Shown here piece by piece: positions 17,802-26,723 of a stretch of DNA of 64,000 nt. Numbering within the stretch: position 1 is the first letter of the stretch; every line of letters begins with the position of its first letter. The stretch is from CALSMU01 sp965230225 (GTDB lineage: Bacteria > Bacteroidota > Bacteroidia > Flavobacteriales_D > Parvicellaceae), in assembly GCA_965230225.1 (NCBI GenBank), contig CBDDKM010000003.1, positions 496,001 to 560,000 of the forward strand. The letters run 5' to 3'. The position numbers and the translations under genes were made by a program. The notes under the pieces are model-generated. The model did no database searches. It was given only the letters and a program-made list of their open reading frames with translations, and was not told the DNA's origin.

Positions 17802-20355
17802 AAGATTTTTATCACTATTACTAACATTTACCATTCTATTGAGTGGTGTAGTTAAGGCTCAGTTTAACGATAACTTTAGCTACCTTAAACCAAAGAAGTA
17901 CACGATCGGAGGAATTGTCGTGGATGGAGTACGAAATTTTGACCACAACCAAATCATTGGAAAATCAGGGCTGATCAGAGGAGAAGAAATTACCGTTCCC
18001 GGTGATGACATTTCGCAAGCAATTAGAAAATTATGGGACGAAAAATTGTTCTCTGATGTACAAATTGTAGCAGAAAAAGTGCAGGGAAACAACATCTTTT
18101 TGGTGATTAAACTGAAGGAGAGAGAACGTTTGTCTTCATTCTCATTTAAAGGAGTTTCCAAAGGTGAAGCTGATAATCTAAGAGAAATATTGGACCTCTA
18201 CAGTGGTAAAATCATCACAGAAGATTTATTGCTAAGAGTAAAACAAAACTGTCGTAATTACTTTGTAGACAAAGGGTATTACAAAGCAAAAGCAGGAGTT
18301 GTATCTGTGTTGGATACTAACCTTACGAATAGTGTGAAAGTTAGAATTGACATCAACAAAGGAGAACGAATTAAGATTAATGAAATTCGAATCGAAGGAA
18401 ACGATAACCTAAGTGATGCCAAGATTAAGAGAGTAATGAAGGATACCAAGCAAAAGCATTGGTACAGAATTTTCTGGAGATCTAAATTCATTAGCTCTAA
18501 CTTCAAAGGAGATAAAGAAAAGGTATTGGCTAAGTATCAGGAATTGGCATTTAGAGATGCAGAAATCACCTTTGATACTATTTACGACAACGACGAAAAA
18601 ACCATCAACATCGATATGAAAATCGATGAGGGAAATAAGTACTATATCCGAAACATTGAGTGGATTGGTAATGTTAAGTACACTGCTGGGTTATTGGATA
18701 CAGTATTAGGAATTAAGCCAGGTGATGAGTATAACAAGTCTACATTGGATACCAGATTGTTTATGAACCCGAATGGTACAGATGTATCTTCTTTGTACAT
18801 GGATGATGGGTATTTGTTTTTCCAGGTAACTCCAATCGAGAAACAGGTAACGAATGATTCTGTTGACCTGGAAATGAGAATTTACGAAGGAAAACAAGCT
18901 CGTAATAAAGACATTACCATAGTTGGGAACACTAAAACAAGTGATCACGTAATTCTAAGAGAGGTATACACGAAGCCGGGAGATTTATTTAGTAGAGATG
19001 CGGTTATTCGTACTCAACGACAATTAGCTCAAAACGGATATTTCGATCCTGAAAAGTTAGCGGTAAACCCAAAGCCAAATCCTCAGGATGGAACGGTTGA
19101 TATTGAGTATGTAGTTGAAGAAAAACCTAGTGATCAGATTGAGCTTTCCGGTGGATGGGGAGCTGGAAGAATTGTAGGTACGCTAGGGGTAAGTTTTAAT
19201 AACTTCTCTGCAAGAAAATTATTCAAAAAAGGAGCATGGACACCACTTCCCGCAGGAGATGGGCAACGTTTAAGTGTACGTGCACAGTCTAACGGATATT
19301 TCTTCCAGTCATACAACCTTTCATTTACCGAACCTTGGTTAGGAGGGAAAAAGCCAAATTCATTTAGTGTTACTGCTTATCACTCTGTACAGGCTTACGA
19401 TCCTAAATTCTACACAGATAGTACAGATGCAGAAGGAAAAAGAGTTCAAAACCCAAATCGTAGAGCTATTAAAATTACAGGAGCTTCTATTGGACTGGGA
19501 AAACGTTTAACCTGGCCAGATGACTATTTCCAGTTATATGCAGAATTGGGATACCAGTATTTTGATTTGAACAACTTCGGAAACATCTTCTCATTCTCTG
19601 ATGGGTATGCTAATAACCTATTTGTTAAAACATCATTCTCAAGAAATTCGATTGATCAACCTTTATATCCAAGAACTGGATCTTCCTTTAACATCGTAGC
19701 TAAACTAACCTTACCGTATAGCTGGTTTGATAACAAAGATGATTACTCAGATTTGTCAGATCAGGAAAAATATGCCTGGTTAGAATACAACAAAATTAAG
19801 TTTACCTCTTCCTGGTTTGCTCCATTGAGTAAGGATAAGAAGTTGGTATTAAATGCCAGATTAGGATTTGGGTTCTTGAATGCATGGAACAAGAAATTAG
19901 GAGCACCTCCATTCGAAAGATTCTTTATGGGAGGAAGTGGTTTAACTGGATTTAGCCTTGATGGTAGAGAGATCATCGCTCTTAGAGGTTATGATGATGG
20001 GGTAATTTCTCCACAGATTAACGGAGGAAGGCTTATTAGTAAGTACACTATGGAGTTAAGATATCCATTATCTCTTAATCCATCTGCTACTATCTACGTT
20101 CTTGGTTTTGCTGAGGCAGGAAACACCTGGAACGAATACAAAGACTATAATCCATTTCAGGTAAAAAGATCTGCCGGTGTTGGTGTAAGAATTTTCTTAC
20201 CAATGTTTGGTTTGATGGGATTAGATTACGGATGGGGATTCGACGAGGTGGATCCGGGAGCTCTTGGAGAGGCATCACATAACTTTGATATTCAGTCACA
20301 AGGGTATCATGGACAGTTCCATTTTACTATTGGCATGAATCTTGGAGAATTATAA
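17794..20355 (+). CDS. bamA: Outer-membrane protein assembly factor BamA
   Basis: 853 residues. Signal peptide about 1-23 (VKAQ), then five POTRA-type repeats over roughly residues 35-430 (for example YTIGGIVVDGVRNFDHNQI, SSFSFKGVSKGEADNLREI, KDITIVGNTKTSDHVILRE), then a 16-strand-type Omp85 barrel (about 440-853). The conserved RGY of the L6 loop appears in IIALRGYDDGV, and the protein ends in a barrel strand. BamA inserts beta-barrel proteins into the outer membrane. It overlaps uppS by eight bases and is followed by two OmpH/Skp chaperone genes, so the operon pairs the insertase with its periplasmic escorts. Confidence 0.97.
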   Translation: MNRRFLSLLLTFTILLSGVVKAQFNDNFSYLKPKKYTIGGIVVDGVRNFDHNQIIGKSGLIRGEEITVPGDDISQAIRKLWDEKLFSDVQIVAEKVQGNNIFLVIKLKERERLSSFSFKGVSKGEADNLREILDLYSGKIITEDLLLRVKQNCRNYFVDKGYYKAKAGVVSVLDTNLTNSVKVRIDINKGERIKINEIRIEGNDNLSDAKIKRVMKDTKQKHWYRIFWRSKFISSNFKGDKEKVLAKYQELAFRDAEITFDTIYDNDEKTINIDMKIDEGNKYYIRNIEWIGNVKYTAGLLDTVLGIKPGDEYNKSTLDTRLFMNPNGTDVSSLYMDDGYLFFQVTPIEKQVTNDSVDLEMRIYEGKQARNKDITIVGNTKTSDHVILREVYTKPGDLFSRDAVIRTQRQLAQNGYFDPEKLAVNPKPNPQDGTVDIEYVVEEKPSDQIELSGGWGAGRIVGTLGVSFNNFSARKLFKKGAWTPLPAGDGQRLSVRAQSNGYFFQSYNLSFTEPWLGGKKPNSFSVTAYHSVQAYDPKFYTDSTDAEGKRVQNPNRRAIKITGASIGLGKRLTWPDDYFQLYAELGYQYFDLNNFGNIFSFSDGYANNLFVKTSFSRNSIDQPLYPRTGSSFNIVAKLTLPYSWFDNKDDYSDLSDQEKYAWLEYNKIKFTSSWFAPLSKDKKLVLNARLGFGFLNAWNKKLGAPPFERFFMGGSGLTGFSLDGREIIALRGYDDGVISPQINGGRLISKYTMELRYPLSLNPSATIYVLGFAEAGNTWNEYKDYNPFQVKRSAGVGVRIFLPMFGLMGLDYGWGFDEVDPGALGEASHNFDIQSQGYHGQFHFTIGMNLGEL

Positions 20356-20407
20356 TTCAAAATATTTACCTTCGTCAAACTATTAAAATTAACAATTGAA
20401 AATTGCC

Positions 20408-20920
20408 ATGAAAAAAATTGTATTCACCCTGTTATTGCTAGTTGGAGTAGCTTTCAGTAGCACAGCTCAGAAATATGCATTTGTAGATACTAAATACATT
20501 TTGGAAAACATTCCGGAGTATAAAACAGCTCAGAAGCAGTTAGATGATCAAGCGGAACAATGGCAAAAGGAAATTGAAGCGAAATATCAGGAAATAGAGA
20601 AGAAGTACAAAGCTTTCCAGCAAGAACAGATTCTTTTACCTGAAGAAACTAAAAGACAAAGACAAGAAGAAATTATTGAATTAGAGAGAAAAGCTAAATC
20701 ACTTCAAAAGAAATATTTTGGGGTTGAAGGAGAGCTATTTAAGAAGAGAGAAGAATTGATTGAACCAATTCAGGATAAAATATATAAGGCAATTAAAGCG
20801 ATGGCAAAAGACAAAGATTACGACTTTGTATTGGATAAAGGGAAAAACTCTAATATCCTGTTTGCCAATCCAAAGTATGATAAGAGTGATGTGATCCTAA
20901 AGAAATTGGGATACAAATAG
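20408..20920 (+). CDS. OmpH/Skp-family periplasmic chaperone (first copy)
   Basis: 170 residues from the ATG at 20408; an upstream TTG at 20396 would add four residues before the signal peptide and was rejected. Signal peptide about 1-20 (FSSTAQ), then the OmpH pattern KYAFVDTKYILENIPEYKTAQKQL (in part), a long charged coiled coil (about 45-115, rich in Lys, Glu and Gln) and a return strand with DFVLDKGKNSNILF. Skp-like proteins form trimers that hold unfolded outer-membrane proteins and deliver them to BamA, encoded just upstream. The gap to the second copy is 24 bases. Confidence 0.93.
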   Translation: MKKIVFTLLLLVGVAFSSTAQKYAFVDTKYILENIPEYKTAQKQLDDQAEQWQKEIEAKYQEIEKKYKAFQQEQILLPEETKRQRQEEIIELERKAKSLQKKYFGVEGELFKKREELIEPIQDKIYKAIKAMAKDKDYDFVLDKGKNSNILFANPKYDKSDVILKKLGYK

Positions 20921-20944
20921 AAACTGAAACAAGAAACAAGGATT

Positions 20945-21436
20945 ATGAAAAAAATAGTATTACTGGCAGTTGTAGCATTATTGAGTGTAAGTACTTACGC
21001 TCAAAAGTTTGCTTACATTGATTCTCAAGGGATCATGGTTGAGATGGAAGAGTATAAAGGAGTAGAAAACAGACTTAGAGATTCTGCTGCAGCTCAAGAA
21101 AAAATGTTAGGGCAGTACATTAGCTTTTACAAAGAGAAAGAAACTGCTTTAGCTGCTAAAGGTGAAGATTACCCACAAGACTTATACGAGAGAGATTATA
21201 ATGAGTTGGTAGAAACTCAGCAATTATTGCAGCAAAAGCAAATGGAGGCGGAGAGAAAACTTCAAATGGATGAGCAATTGATCTTACAAAGCTTTCTTGA
21301 AAAGATTAGAGGAGCAGCTGCTGAAGTAGCTAAGGCTAAAGGATATCTATATGTATTCGAGAAATCTCAATTGATTTATGCTGGTGGTGATGATATTAGC
21401 GATGAGGTTAAAAAACAGTTGGGGATTACTAAATAA
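20945..21436 (+). CDS. OmpH/Skp-family periplasmic chaperone (second copy)
   Basis: 163 residues; signal peptide about 1-19 (VSTYAQ), then KFAYIDSQGIMVEMEEYKG, a central helical arm (about 45-115, with QQLLQQKQMEAERKLQMDE) and LYVFEKSQLIYAGGDDIS. It is a diverged paralogue of the gene upstream, slightly shorter and more acidic. Tandem OmpH copies after bamA are usual in Bacteroidota and may divide client proteins between them. It is the last gene before a clear terminator, so it closes the bamA operon. Confidence 0.92.
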   Translation: MKKIVLLAVVALLSVSTYAQKFAYIDSQGIMVEMEEYKGVENRLRDSAAAQEKMLGQYISFYKEKETALAAKGEDYPQDLYERDYNELVETQQLLQQKQMEAERKLQMDEQLILQSFLEKIRGAAAEVAKAKGYLYVFEKSQLIYAGGDDISDEVKKQLGITK

Positions 21437-21460
21437 CGATTGAAATAAAATTATCTTTAA

Positions 21461-21489
21461 ACCATCAGTTTTACTGGTGGTTTTTTTTT
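21461..21489 (+). terminator. Rho-independent terminator of the bamA/ompH operon
   Basis: Stem ACCATCAG (21461-21468) with CTGGTGGT (21474-21481, one G-U pair), then a run of T to 21489; 24 bases after the second ompH stop. Confidence 0.9.
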
Positions 21490-21497
21490 GAATAAAA

Positions 21498-22340
21498 ATG
21501 AGTACCGATCCACAAATAAAACCAATTGGAGTGTTTGATTCCGGTTATGGAGGCTTAACTGTTCTTAAAGAAATAGTGAGTCTAATGCCGGAGTATGACT
21601 ACCTGTATCTGGGAGATAACGCAAGGGCTCCATATGGTACACGCTCATTTGATACAGTGTATCGATATACTTTACAGGCGGTAAAGCACTTGTTTGATCA
21701 AGGGTGTGAGTTGGTCATTTTGGCGTGTAATACTGCATCAGCAAAAGCATTGAGAACCATTCAACAAAATGATTTACCTCATTTGGCTCCCAATAAAAGA
21801 GTACTAGGGGTAATTCGTCCAAGTACCGAAATAATAGACGAGTTATCCACCTCTAAAGAAATAGGAGTTTTAGCAACTTCAGGAACGGTTAAATCACAGT
21901 CGTATATTTTGGAGTTAGAAAAATTACACCCACACATTAAAGTGCATCAACAAGCTTGTCCAATGTGGGTGCCTTTGGTGGAAAACAACGAATTTCAGTC
22001 CAAAGGAGGAGCCTATTTCATTAAGAAAGAAGTGGAGCAACTAATGAGTCAATCATCCAATATAGATGCTATTATTCTTGGGTGTACTCACTATCCAATT
22101 TTAGAAAACGAAGTAAAGAAATACCTACCTTCCAACGTAAAAGTGTTTTCTCAGGGACACATTGTAGCAGATCGGTTAAAAGATTACCTCAAAAGACACC
22201 CTGAAATGGAAGTTAGGTGTTCTAAAAACGGCCAAATTTCTTTTCTGACTACAGAGAATGAAGAGAAGTTTAATCAAAAAGCCAGCCTTTTTCTAGGAGA
22301 AACTGTCGAAGCTCAGTACGTGGAGCTCAAGGAGGATTAG
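21498..22340 (+). CDS. murI: Glutamate racemase
   Basis: 280 residues. MurI converts L- to D-glutamate for peptidoglycan. The two catalytic cysteines are Cys77 (ILACNTASA) and Cys196 (LGCTHYPIL). Other family motifs are IGVFDSGYGGLTVLKEI with Asp14 and Ser15, YLGDNARAPYGTRS, GVIRPSTEII and GVLATSGTVKS. It starts eight bases after the terminator T-run of the ompH operon, so either it has a promoter within that short space or it depends on read-through. The ATG at 21498 places the GVFDSGYGG motif at the usual distance from the N-terminus. Confidence 0.96.
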   Translation: MSTDPQIKPIGVFDSGYGGLTVLKEIVSLMPEYDYLYLGDNARAPYGTRSFDTVYRYTLQAVKHLFDQGCELVILACNTASAKALRTIQQNDLPHLAPNKRVLGVIRPSTEIIDELSTSKEIGVLATSGTVKSQSYILELEKLHPHIKVHQQACPMWVPLVENNEFQSKGGAYFIKKEVEQLMSQSSNIDAIILGCTHYPILENEVKKYLPSNVKVFSQGHIVADRLKDYLKRHPEMEVRCSKNGQISFLTTENEEKFNQKASLFLGETVEAQYVELKED

Positions 22341-22558
22341 CCCTTTCCAAAACGTAAGTAATAATAGGTATTGGTTTTTCTATAATGCCCGGTATCTATA
22401 ATTTGGGTGAACATTAAATACATCAACTTTTATAGTTTGACAGAATTCGGATAGTCCAAAACCGAGTTCAAATTCTTATTACCATTCTCACATATCAGTT
22501 GTAGAAAAATGGTGTTTTAATTGAATTGGTTAGTATTGAAATGGTAAAGAAGCGAAAG

Positions 22559-22596
22559 CCCAGTGTGTAGCCTGCTACCCTGGGTTTTTGTTTTTG
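22559..22596 (+). terminator. Rho-independent terminator, plus strand
   Basis: Two-part stem: CCCAG (22559-22563) with CTGGG (22580-22584), and inside it GTAG (22567-22570) with CTAC (22575-22578), followed by TTTTTGTTTTTG. Confidence 0.82.
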
Positions 22597-22625
22597 TGAT
22601 ACTTCGCAAAAAAGGTTAGGATAGG

Positions 22626-22654
22626 AAAAACGAAAGGGTCCGAATAACGGACCC
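22626..22654 (-). terminator. Rho-independent terminator for the large leftward T9SS gene
   Basis: Perfect stem GGGTCCG (22636-22642) with CGGACCC (22648-22654) and a 5-base loop; on the minus strand it is followed by TTTCGTTTTTCC. It lies about 48 bases past the stop codon at 22702. Confidence 0.85.
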
Positions 22655-22701
22655 CAACGAATTACTATTTACACTCTACTGACCACGTTTTATTTATACT
22701 A

Positions 22702-25056
22702 CTATCTCAATAAAACGACGTGTCCAGTTTTTTCCAGATGATCATTATTGATCGTCTTATAAATGATTTTATATACGTATGCATCTTGTTTTACAGGAAC
22801 ACCCTGGTAAATTCCATCCCATCCAGTATTTATATCTTCAGAAGTAAAGATTGCTTCTCCCCATCTGTCGAACACGATCATTTCAAAGGTTTCTATGTTC
22901 ACTCCGACAGCTAAAAACTCATCGTTTACACCATCATTGTTAGGAGAGAATGCGTTAGGTACATATAGTGAGGGAGTTTGTTTAAAGTTGATTTCTATTG
23001 TTTCGGTACTGGAACAACCTTCATCATTATAAGAAGTAATTGTAATGGTGTACACTCCCGGATTAGAATAATTATAGATCATTCCATTCCAATCACAAGT
23101 TTCAATAACGTTACCATCTCCAAAATCAATGATGCAGCTATCCGAAAACATTGAGCTACCATATATGGTGAGTGTTGGGTCATTAATTTCATCCAATTCA
23201 GTAGAAGAAACAGAAAGATCGATTTCCGGTACTTCAAACACTTCTACGTAGTTAGGGAATTGTTGAATGCTAATACACCCTTCTGGACTGGTTGCGGTTA
23301 ATGAAACATCGTATAAACCTGCAATAGGGTAGTCATTAATTGGAGTTGCATCTGTACTTGTGGTTCCATCACCTAAATCCCACAAATAAGTATTGTTTCC
23401 TGATGTATAATTCTCAAATTGTACTGTTAAAATCTCACATCCCTGATATGGATAGGTAGGACCTAAATCAATGGTTGGAGGGAGATTAATAATTACTTCA
23501 ATTAATTCCGAGTTGATACAACCGTTGTCATCAATAACTTCTAAGGTATAGGTGGTGTTAGAGTCAGGAGTGACATAATAATCCGAAGTTGTAGGACCAT
23601 TTAACCATTGATAGGTGTATGGGGCAGTCCCTCCAGTAGCACTTCCGGAAAGTAAAGTGGAATCTCCTAAACAGGCTTCAAAGGTGCCCGAAATTTGAAT
23701 AGAGATGGAATCTGGTTGTGTTAAGGAAATTGAATCGTACAAAGTACAACCAGCATCCAAATCGATTAATTCTAAAACATACGTTCCTTCTGGTAAATTG
23801 ATTAAAGAGTCGGTGATGGTATTGTTCCAGGTGGCTGCGTAATTAGTGGTACTTACATTGGATAAGGATACCCAACCATCCGAGAAACCGTAACAACTGG
23901 GGTTTTCGCTATTCAGCGAATAGGTTGGAGCAGGTAAAACTACCACCGTTACAGAAGCAGTGTCATAGCATTGCCAATTGGCTCCTGTAACGGTATAAGT
24001 TGTGGTAGTTTGTGGTGTTGCAGAGAGTGTGTTCGAAGAACTACTACCTGGATTCCAGATATAGTCTAAAGCTCCATTGGCCGTTAGTTGTACTCCCGAG
24101 CCCGAACAAATTGTATCTGCAGATGAAACCAATGTAACGTTTGGGTACTCCACTACGGTTAGGTCAATGGTTGCAGTATCGGATTCGCCCGTAGCATCAA
24201 CCACAATAGCCGTGTAAGTTGTGGTTGAGTCTGGGCAAACCTGGAATGGGCCACTCCCGTTCAGCGACCCATCGCTCCAGGTAAATGTAAATGGAGGTGT
24301 TCCATTCGTAACCGTTGCTTCCAAATTGGTACAATCGTTTAAGCATATCGTGTCAGACGTGAGGTCCAGATCCAATTGGATTCCGCAGCTGGTGGCTGTG
24401 TTTGTAATGTTGTCGATGTAGAAGTATGAACTTCCTCCAAAGCCGCCTCCTTGAGACCAGCCTCCGCCTAACAAGATATAATTATAGGTTTGAGTTGGTG
24501 TAAATGTTATAGTCACAGTATTCCAAACTCCTGCTTGAGTAATGGTTACCTGATCAAGTATTTCAGGGCTGTCAAATTCTGCATTAGCGGGTGGAGTGTT
24601 AGTGGCACAAACAACTAAGTCAGCCGGTGGATCAGCTCCACCGGAAAACCAATCCACTCCCATTTGAACATCAATATTAAAAGAGTAAGTTACTCCAGCT
24701 TCAATGGGGCAGGTTAGTTGTTGGTACAAAGCTTCACCTCCTGTATAGTTCCCATTTACATTAAATGCTGCCATTCCAACATGTTCTGTACCATCAGAAG
24801 AAGCCATACCCATTAACCCATCCGGGTAAGAATCTGGAGAAGGTTGAATGGAACAAACTCCAGGACAATTGAAGTATACACTGGCAGAAATCCATGGAGC
24901 GCCTACAGATCCTGGTGCATTAGCATTCCCAGGTAGAGGAGGGGTGTAATCAAAAGAAGGGTTTTCTATGACTACCTGTTGTTGTCCGGTGTATTCAATG
25001 AAAGGACTCCACAAGCAAAATAGAAAAAGAAAATATCTTGTAAATACTTGGTTCAT
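22702..25056 (-). CDS. Large secreted PKD-repeat protein with gliding-motility-associated (T9SS type B) C-terminal domain
   Basis: 784 residues. An N-terminal hydrophobic signal (about 1-25) is followed by a lectin-like jelly-roll (about 26-235: VIENPSFDYTPPLPGNANAPG in part, YFYIDNITNTATSC). Next are several Ig/PKD-like repeats (about 240-690; for example GTPPFTFTWSDGSLNGSG, TAPYTYQWLNG, YLWDLGDGTTS, CIIDFGDGNVIE) and a C-terminal type B T9SS domain (about 695-784) with the hallmark YVPNAFSPNNDGVND, FDRWGEAIF, WDGIYQGVPVKQDAYVY. Such proteins are exported by T9SS and attached to the surface as adhesins or gliding-related proteins; the ligand is not known. A -7 box lies 36 bases upstream of its start. 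Confidence 0.9.
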   Translation of the reverse strand: MNQVFTRYFLFLFCLWSPFIEYTGQQQVVIENPSFDYTPPLPGNANAPGSVGAPWISASVYFNCPGVCSIQPSPDSYPDGLMGMASSDGTEHVGMAAFNVNGNYTGGEALYQQLTCPIEAGVTYSFNIDVQMGVDWFSGGADPPADLVVCATNTPPANAEFDSPEILDQVTITQAGVWNTVTITFTPTQTYNYILLGGGWSQGGGFGGSSYFYIDNITNTATSCGIQLDLDLTSDTICLNDCTNLEATVTNGTPPFTFTWSDGSLNGSGPFQVCPDSTTTYTAIVVDATGESDTATIDLTVVEYPNVTLVSSADTICSGSGVQLTANGALDYIWNPGSSSSNTLSATPQTTTTYTVTGANWQCYDTASVTVVVLPAPTYSLNSENPSCYGFSDGWVSLSNVSTTNYAATWNNTITDSLINLPEGTYVLELIDLDAGCTLYDSISLTQPDSISIQISGTFEACLGDSTLLSGSATGGTAPYTYQWLNGPTTSDYYVTPDSNTTYTLEVIDDNGCINSELIEVIINLPPTIDLGPTYPYQGCEILTVQFENYTSGNNTYLWDLGDGTTSTDATPINDYPIAGLYDVSLTATSPEGCISIQQFPNYVEVFEVPEIDLSVSSTELDEINDPTLTIYGSSMFSDSCIIDFGDGNVIETCDWNGMIYNYSNPGVYTITITSYNDEGCSSTETIEINFKQTPSLYVPNAFSPNNDGVNDEFLAVGVNIETFEMIVFDRWGEAIFTSEDINTGWDGIYQGVPVKQDAYVYKIIYKTINNDHLEKTGHVVLLR

Positions 25057-25092
25057 TCTATCAGGTGTTTGGTGTTAAGTAGAATAGCAAGC

Positions 25093-25100
25093 CAAACCTA
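25093..25100 (-). promoter_or_regulatory. -7 box of the large T9SS gene
   Basis: CAAACCTA on the plus strand reads TAGGTTTG on the minus strand, a match to TAnnTTTG, 36 bases before the start codon at 25056. The nearest TTG-like element is slightly too far upstream. Confidence 0.5.
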
Positions 25101-25211
25101 TGAACTATGCATTATGATATTAAACCAAAATGCATAGTAAGTTACATTTTGAATATCTACTTCTTATGTGGTAACTTTAACCTAGTCACACACACCATAT
25201 TTACTAACACC

Positions 25212-26723
25212 ATGAAACAACCGTCAACTGATTTACATGAATTGATTAAATCGTTGTCCCCGAACGAGAAAGGTTATTACAAAAAGCAATTGAAGCTAAA
25301 GCGATCCGATAGTAATATTGAGGCTCTGTTCAATTTTATTGATGGGCAGGATCAGTACGATGAGCTAGCTATTCAGGAGCATTTTAAAGAAGAAAAGTTC
25401 ATCAAACAGCTATCAAGAACAAAGAATTATCTCTATCATTCTATACTACAGTCATTAAGAAACTATCACTCTCGTGTATATGCCAGAATTCAGGTTAAAA
25501 ACATGGTTTCCGAAATTGAAATTCTTTTTTCGAAAGCTCTGTACAGACAGTGTTATGATTATATCCAGGTGACCAAAAGAAAGGCTGTTAAATATGAGTG
25601 TTTTTTATCTCTGATCGAAATATTGGTGTGGGAAATGGAAGTGGCGAAATATGTACATCCTTTTGAGAAGGTAGGACTGGAAATAGATATTTCGAATCTT
25701 CAGTTGGAAGGAACGATCGAGTCTTTAATCAACCTGTTGAGGTATTACCAAATCAATTCTAAAGTTGCTAAGCACTATAAAAACTCTCCGTTAGGGGAGT
25801 TAGGGCAGAATGAAATTGCGTACATGAAAGCATTAGGGAATTCATTTCCAATAAGCAACGAAGCAGCACCTCAATCGGTAGAGGCCAAATTCTTAAGACT
25901 AAAAATAAAGGGGTATCTCAACATGATGATTGGTGCCTACGACAATGCGATAGAAGATATTTCTGAAGCTATAGAATTAATTGAGGTAAATACCTTTTTT
26001 ATGCACGAGCACCCCAAGTATTATTTGGAAGTGTTAAATCGACTGGGGGTTTTATACATCATTACCAAACAGTATAATAATTGCGAAGAGTTAGCTAAAA
26101 AGTATGAAAAGATGACTCATAGCATAGATGAGTTAAAAATTAAGTCTGTTCAGCATAAATTAAATTTGATAAGTGCAAACGTAATTGAATCGCGAAACTT
26201 ATCCGGAATTAATAAACGAATGGAAGAATTTGAAAATGACTGGAACAAATACCACGACAAGTTTGAGCCAGAATTTAAAAAGGCACTGGGCTTTAACTTA
26301 TTTTATTTGTGTTTCGTAACTGGTCGATTAAGTGATGCTAATAAGTATCTACAATTCTTAGAATACGCATTGCCCTTCGAATTGAGAACTGATATATCAA
26401 ATGCTTTGGTAATGGGATATTTTACCCTGAATGCTGATTTAGGAAACTGGAACTTAATTGAATCCAGAGCCAGGTCCATTGTGCGAAGTACAAAAAAGGT
26501 GAATTCTAATTTAAAGTTTATTGCCAATCAATTTTTAAAGTTAACTCGAAGTGGCTCTAAAGATCCGGATGAGGTGTATCAAGAAATTCTTGAGCTATTG
26601 AATAATAAAACCAGAGACGATGAATTTCAGGCTGCCTTGTGGAACTTCGATATGACGTTGTGGATTAAATCCAAATTGAACAGACAAACCTTTCAGGAAG
26701 TGTTTGTTGCAGTTAACGGCTAA
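25212..26723 (+). CDS. Helical-repeat (TPR-like) cytoplasmic protein of unknown function
   Basis: 503 residues from the ATG at 25212 (MKQPSTDLHELIKSLSPNEKGYYKK at its start, in part). An upstream in-frame start at 25107 adds 35 residues without relation to the family and was rejected. The protein is nearly all alpha-helical, with repeats resembling degenerate TPRs (YDNAIEDISEAIELIE, YYLEVLNRLGVLYIITKQYNNCEEL). The N-terminal LIKSLSPNEKGYYKK resembles the SLSKSEKRYFK-type opening seen in a widespread Bacteroidota family of unknown role. There is no signal peptide or membrane segment. Its last 11 bases overlap the end of the convergent OmpA-type gene. No function can be assigned. Confidence 0.7.
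   Translation: MKQPSTDLHELIKSLSPNEKGYYKKQLKLKRSDSNIEALFNFIDGQDQYDELAIQEHFKEEKFIKQLSRTKNYLYHSILQSLRNYHSRVYARIQVKNMVSEIEILFSKALYRQCYDYIQVTKRKAVKYECFLSLIEILVWEMEVAKYVHPFEKVGLEIDISNLQLEGTIESLINLLRYYQINSKVAKHYKNSPLGELGQNEIAYMKALGNSFPISNEAAPQSVEAKFLRLKIKGYLNMMIGAYDNAIEDISEAIELIEVNTFFMHEHPKYYLEVLNRLGVLYIITKQYNNCEELAKKYEKMTHSIDELKIKSVQHKLNLISANVIESRNLSGINKRMEEFENDWNKYHDKFEPEFKKALGFNLFYLCFVTGRLSDANKYLQFLEYALPFELRTDISNALVMGYFTLNADLGNWNLIESRARSIVRSTKKVNSNLKFIANQFLKLTRSGSKDPDEVYQEILELLNNKTRDDEFQAALWNFDMTLWIKSKLNRQTFQEVFVAVNG

Larger units (their letters stand above)
22341..22701. other. Intergenic region after murI, with two convergent terminators
   Basis: About 361 bases between convergent genes. No credible ORF is seen. 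The murI-side terminator lies some 220 bases after the murI stop, leaving a long 3' untranslated region or room for a small RNA at roughly 22440-22596; no perfect -7 box was found to support an independent RNA. Confidence 0.5.

Noticed and set aside
22428..22440. TATAGTTTG as a -7 box for a small RNA after murI
   Set aside because: The spacing between TA and TTTG is wrong for the consensus, so it was not used as a promoter.
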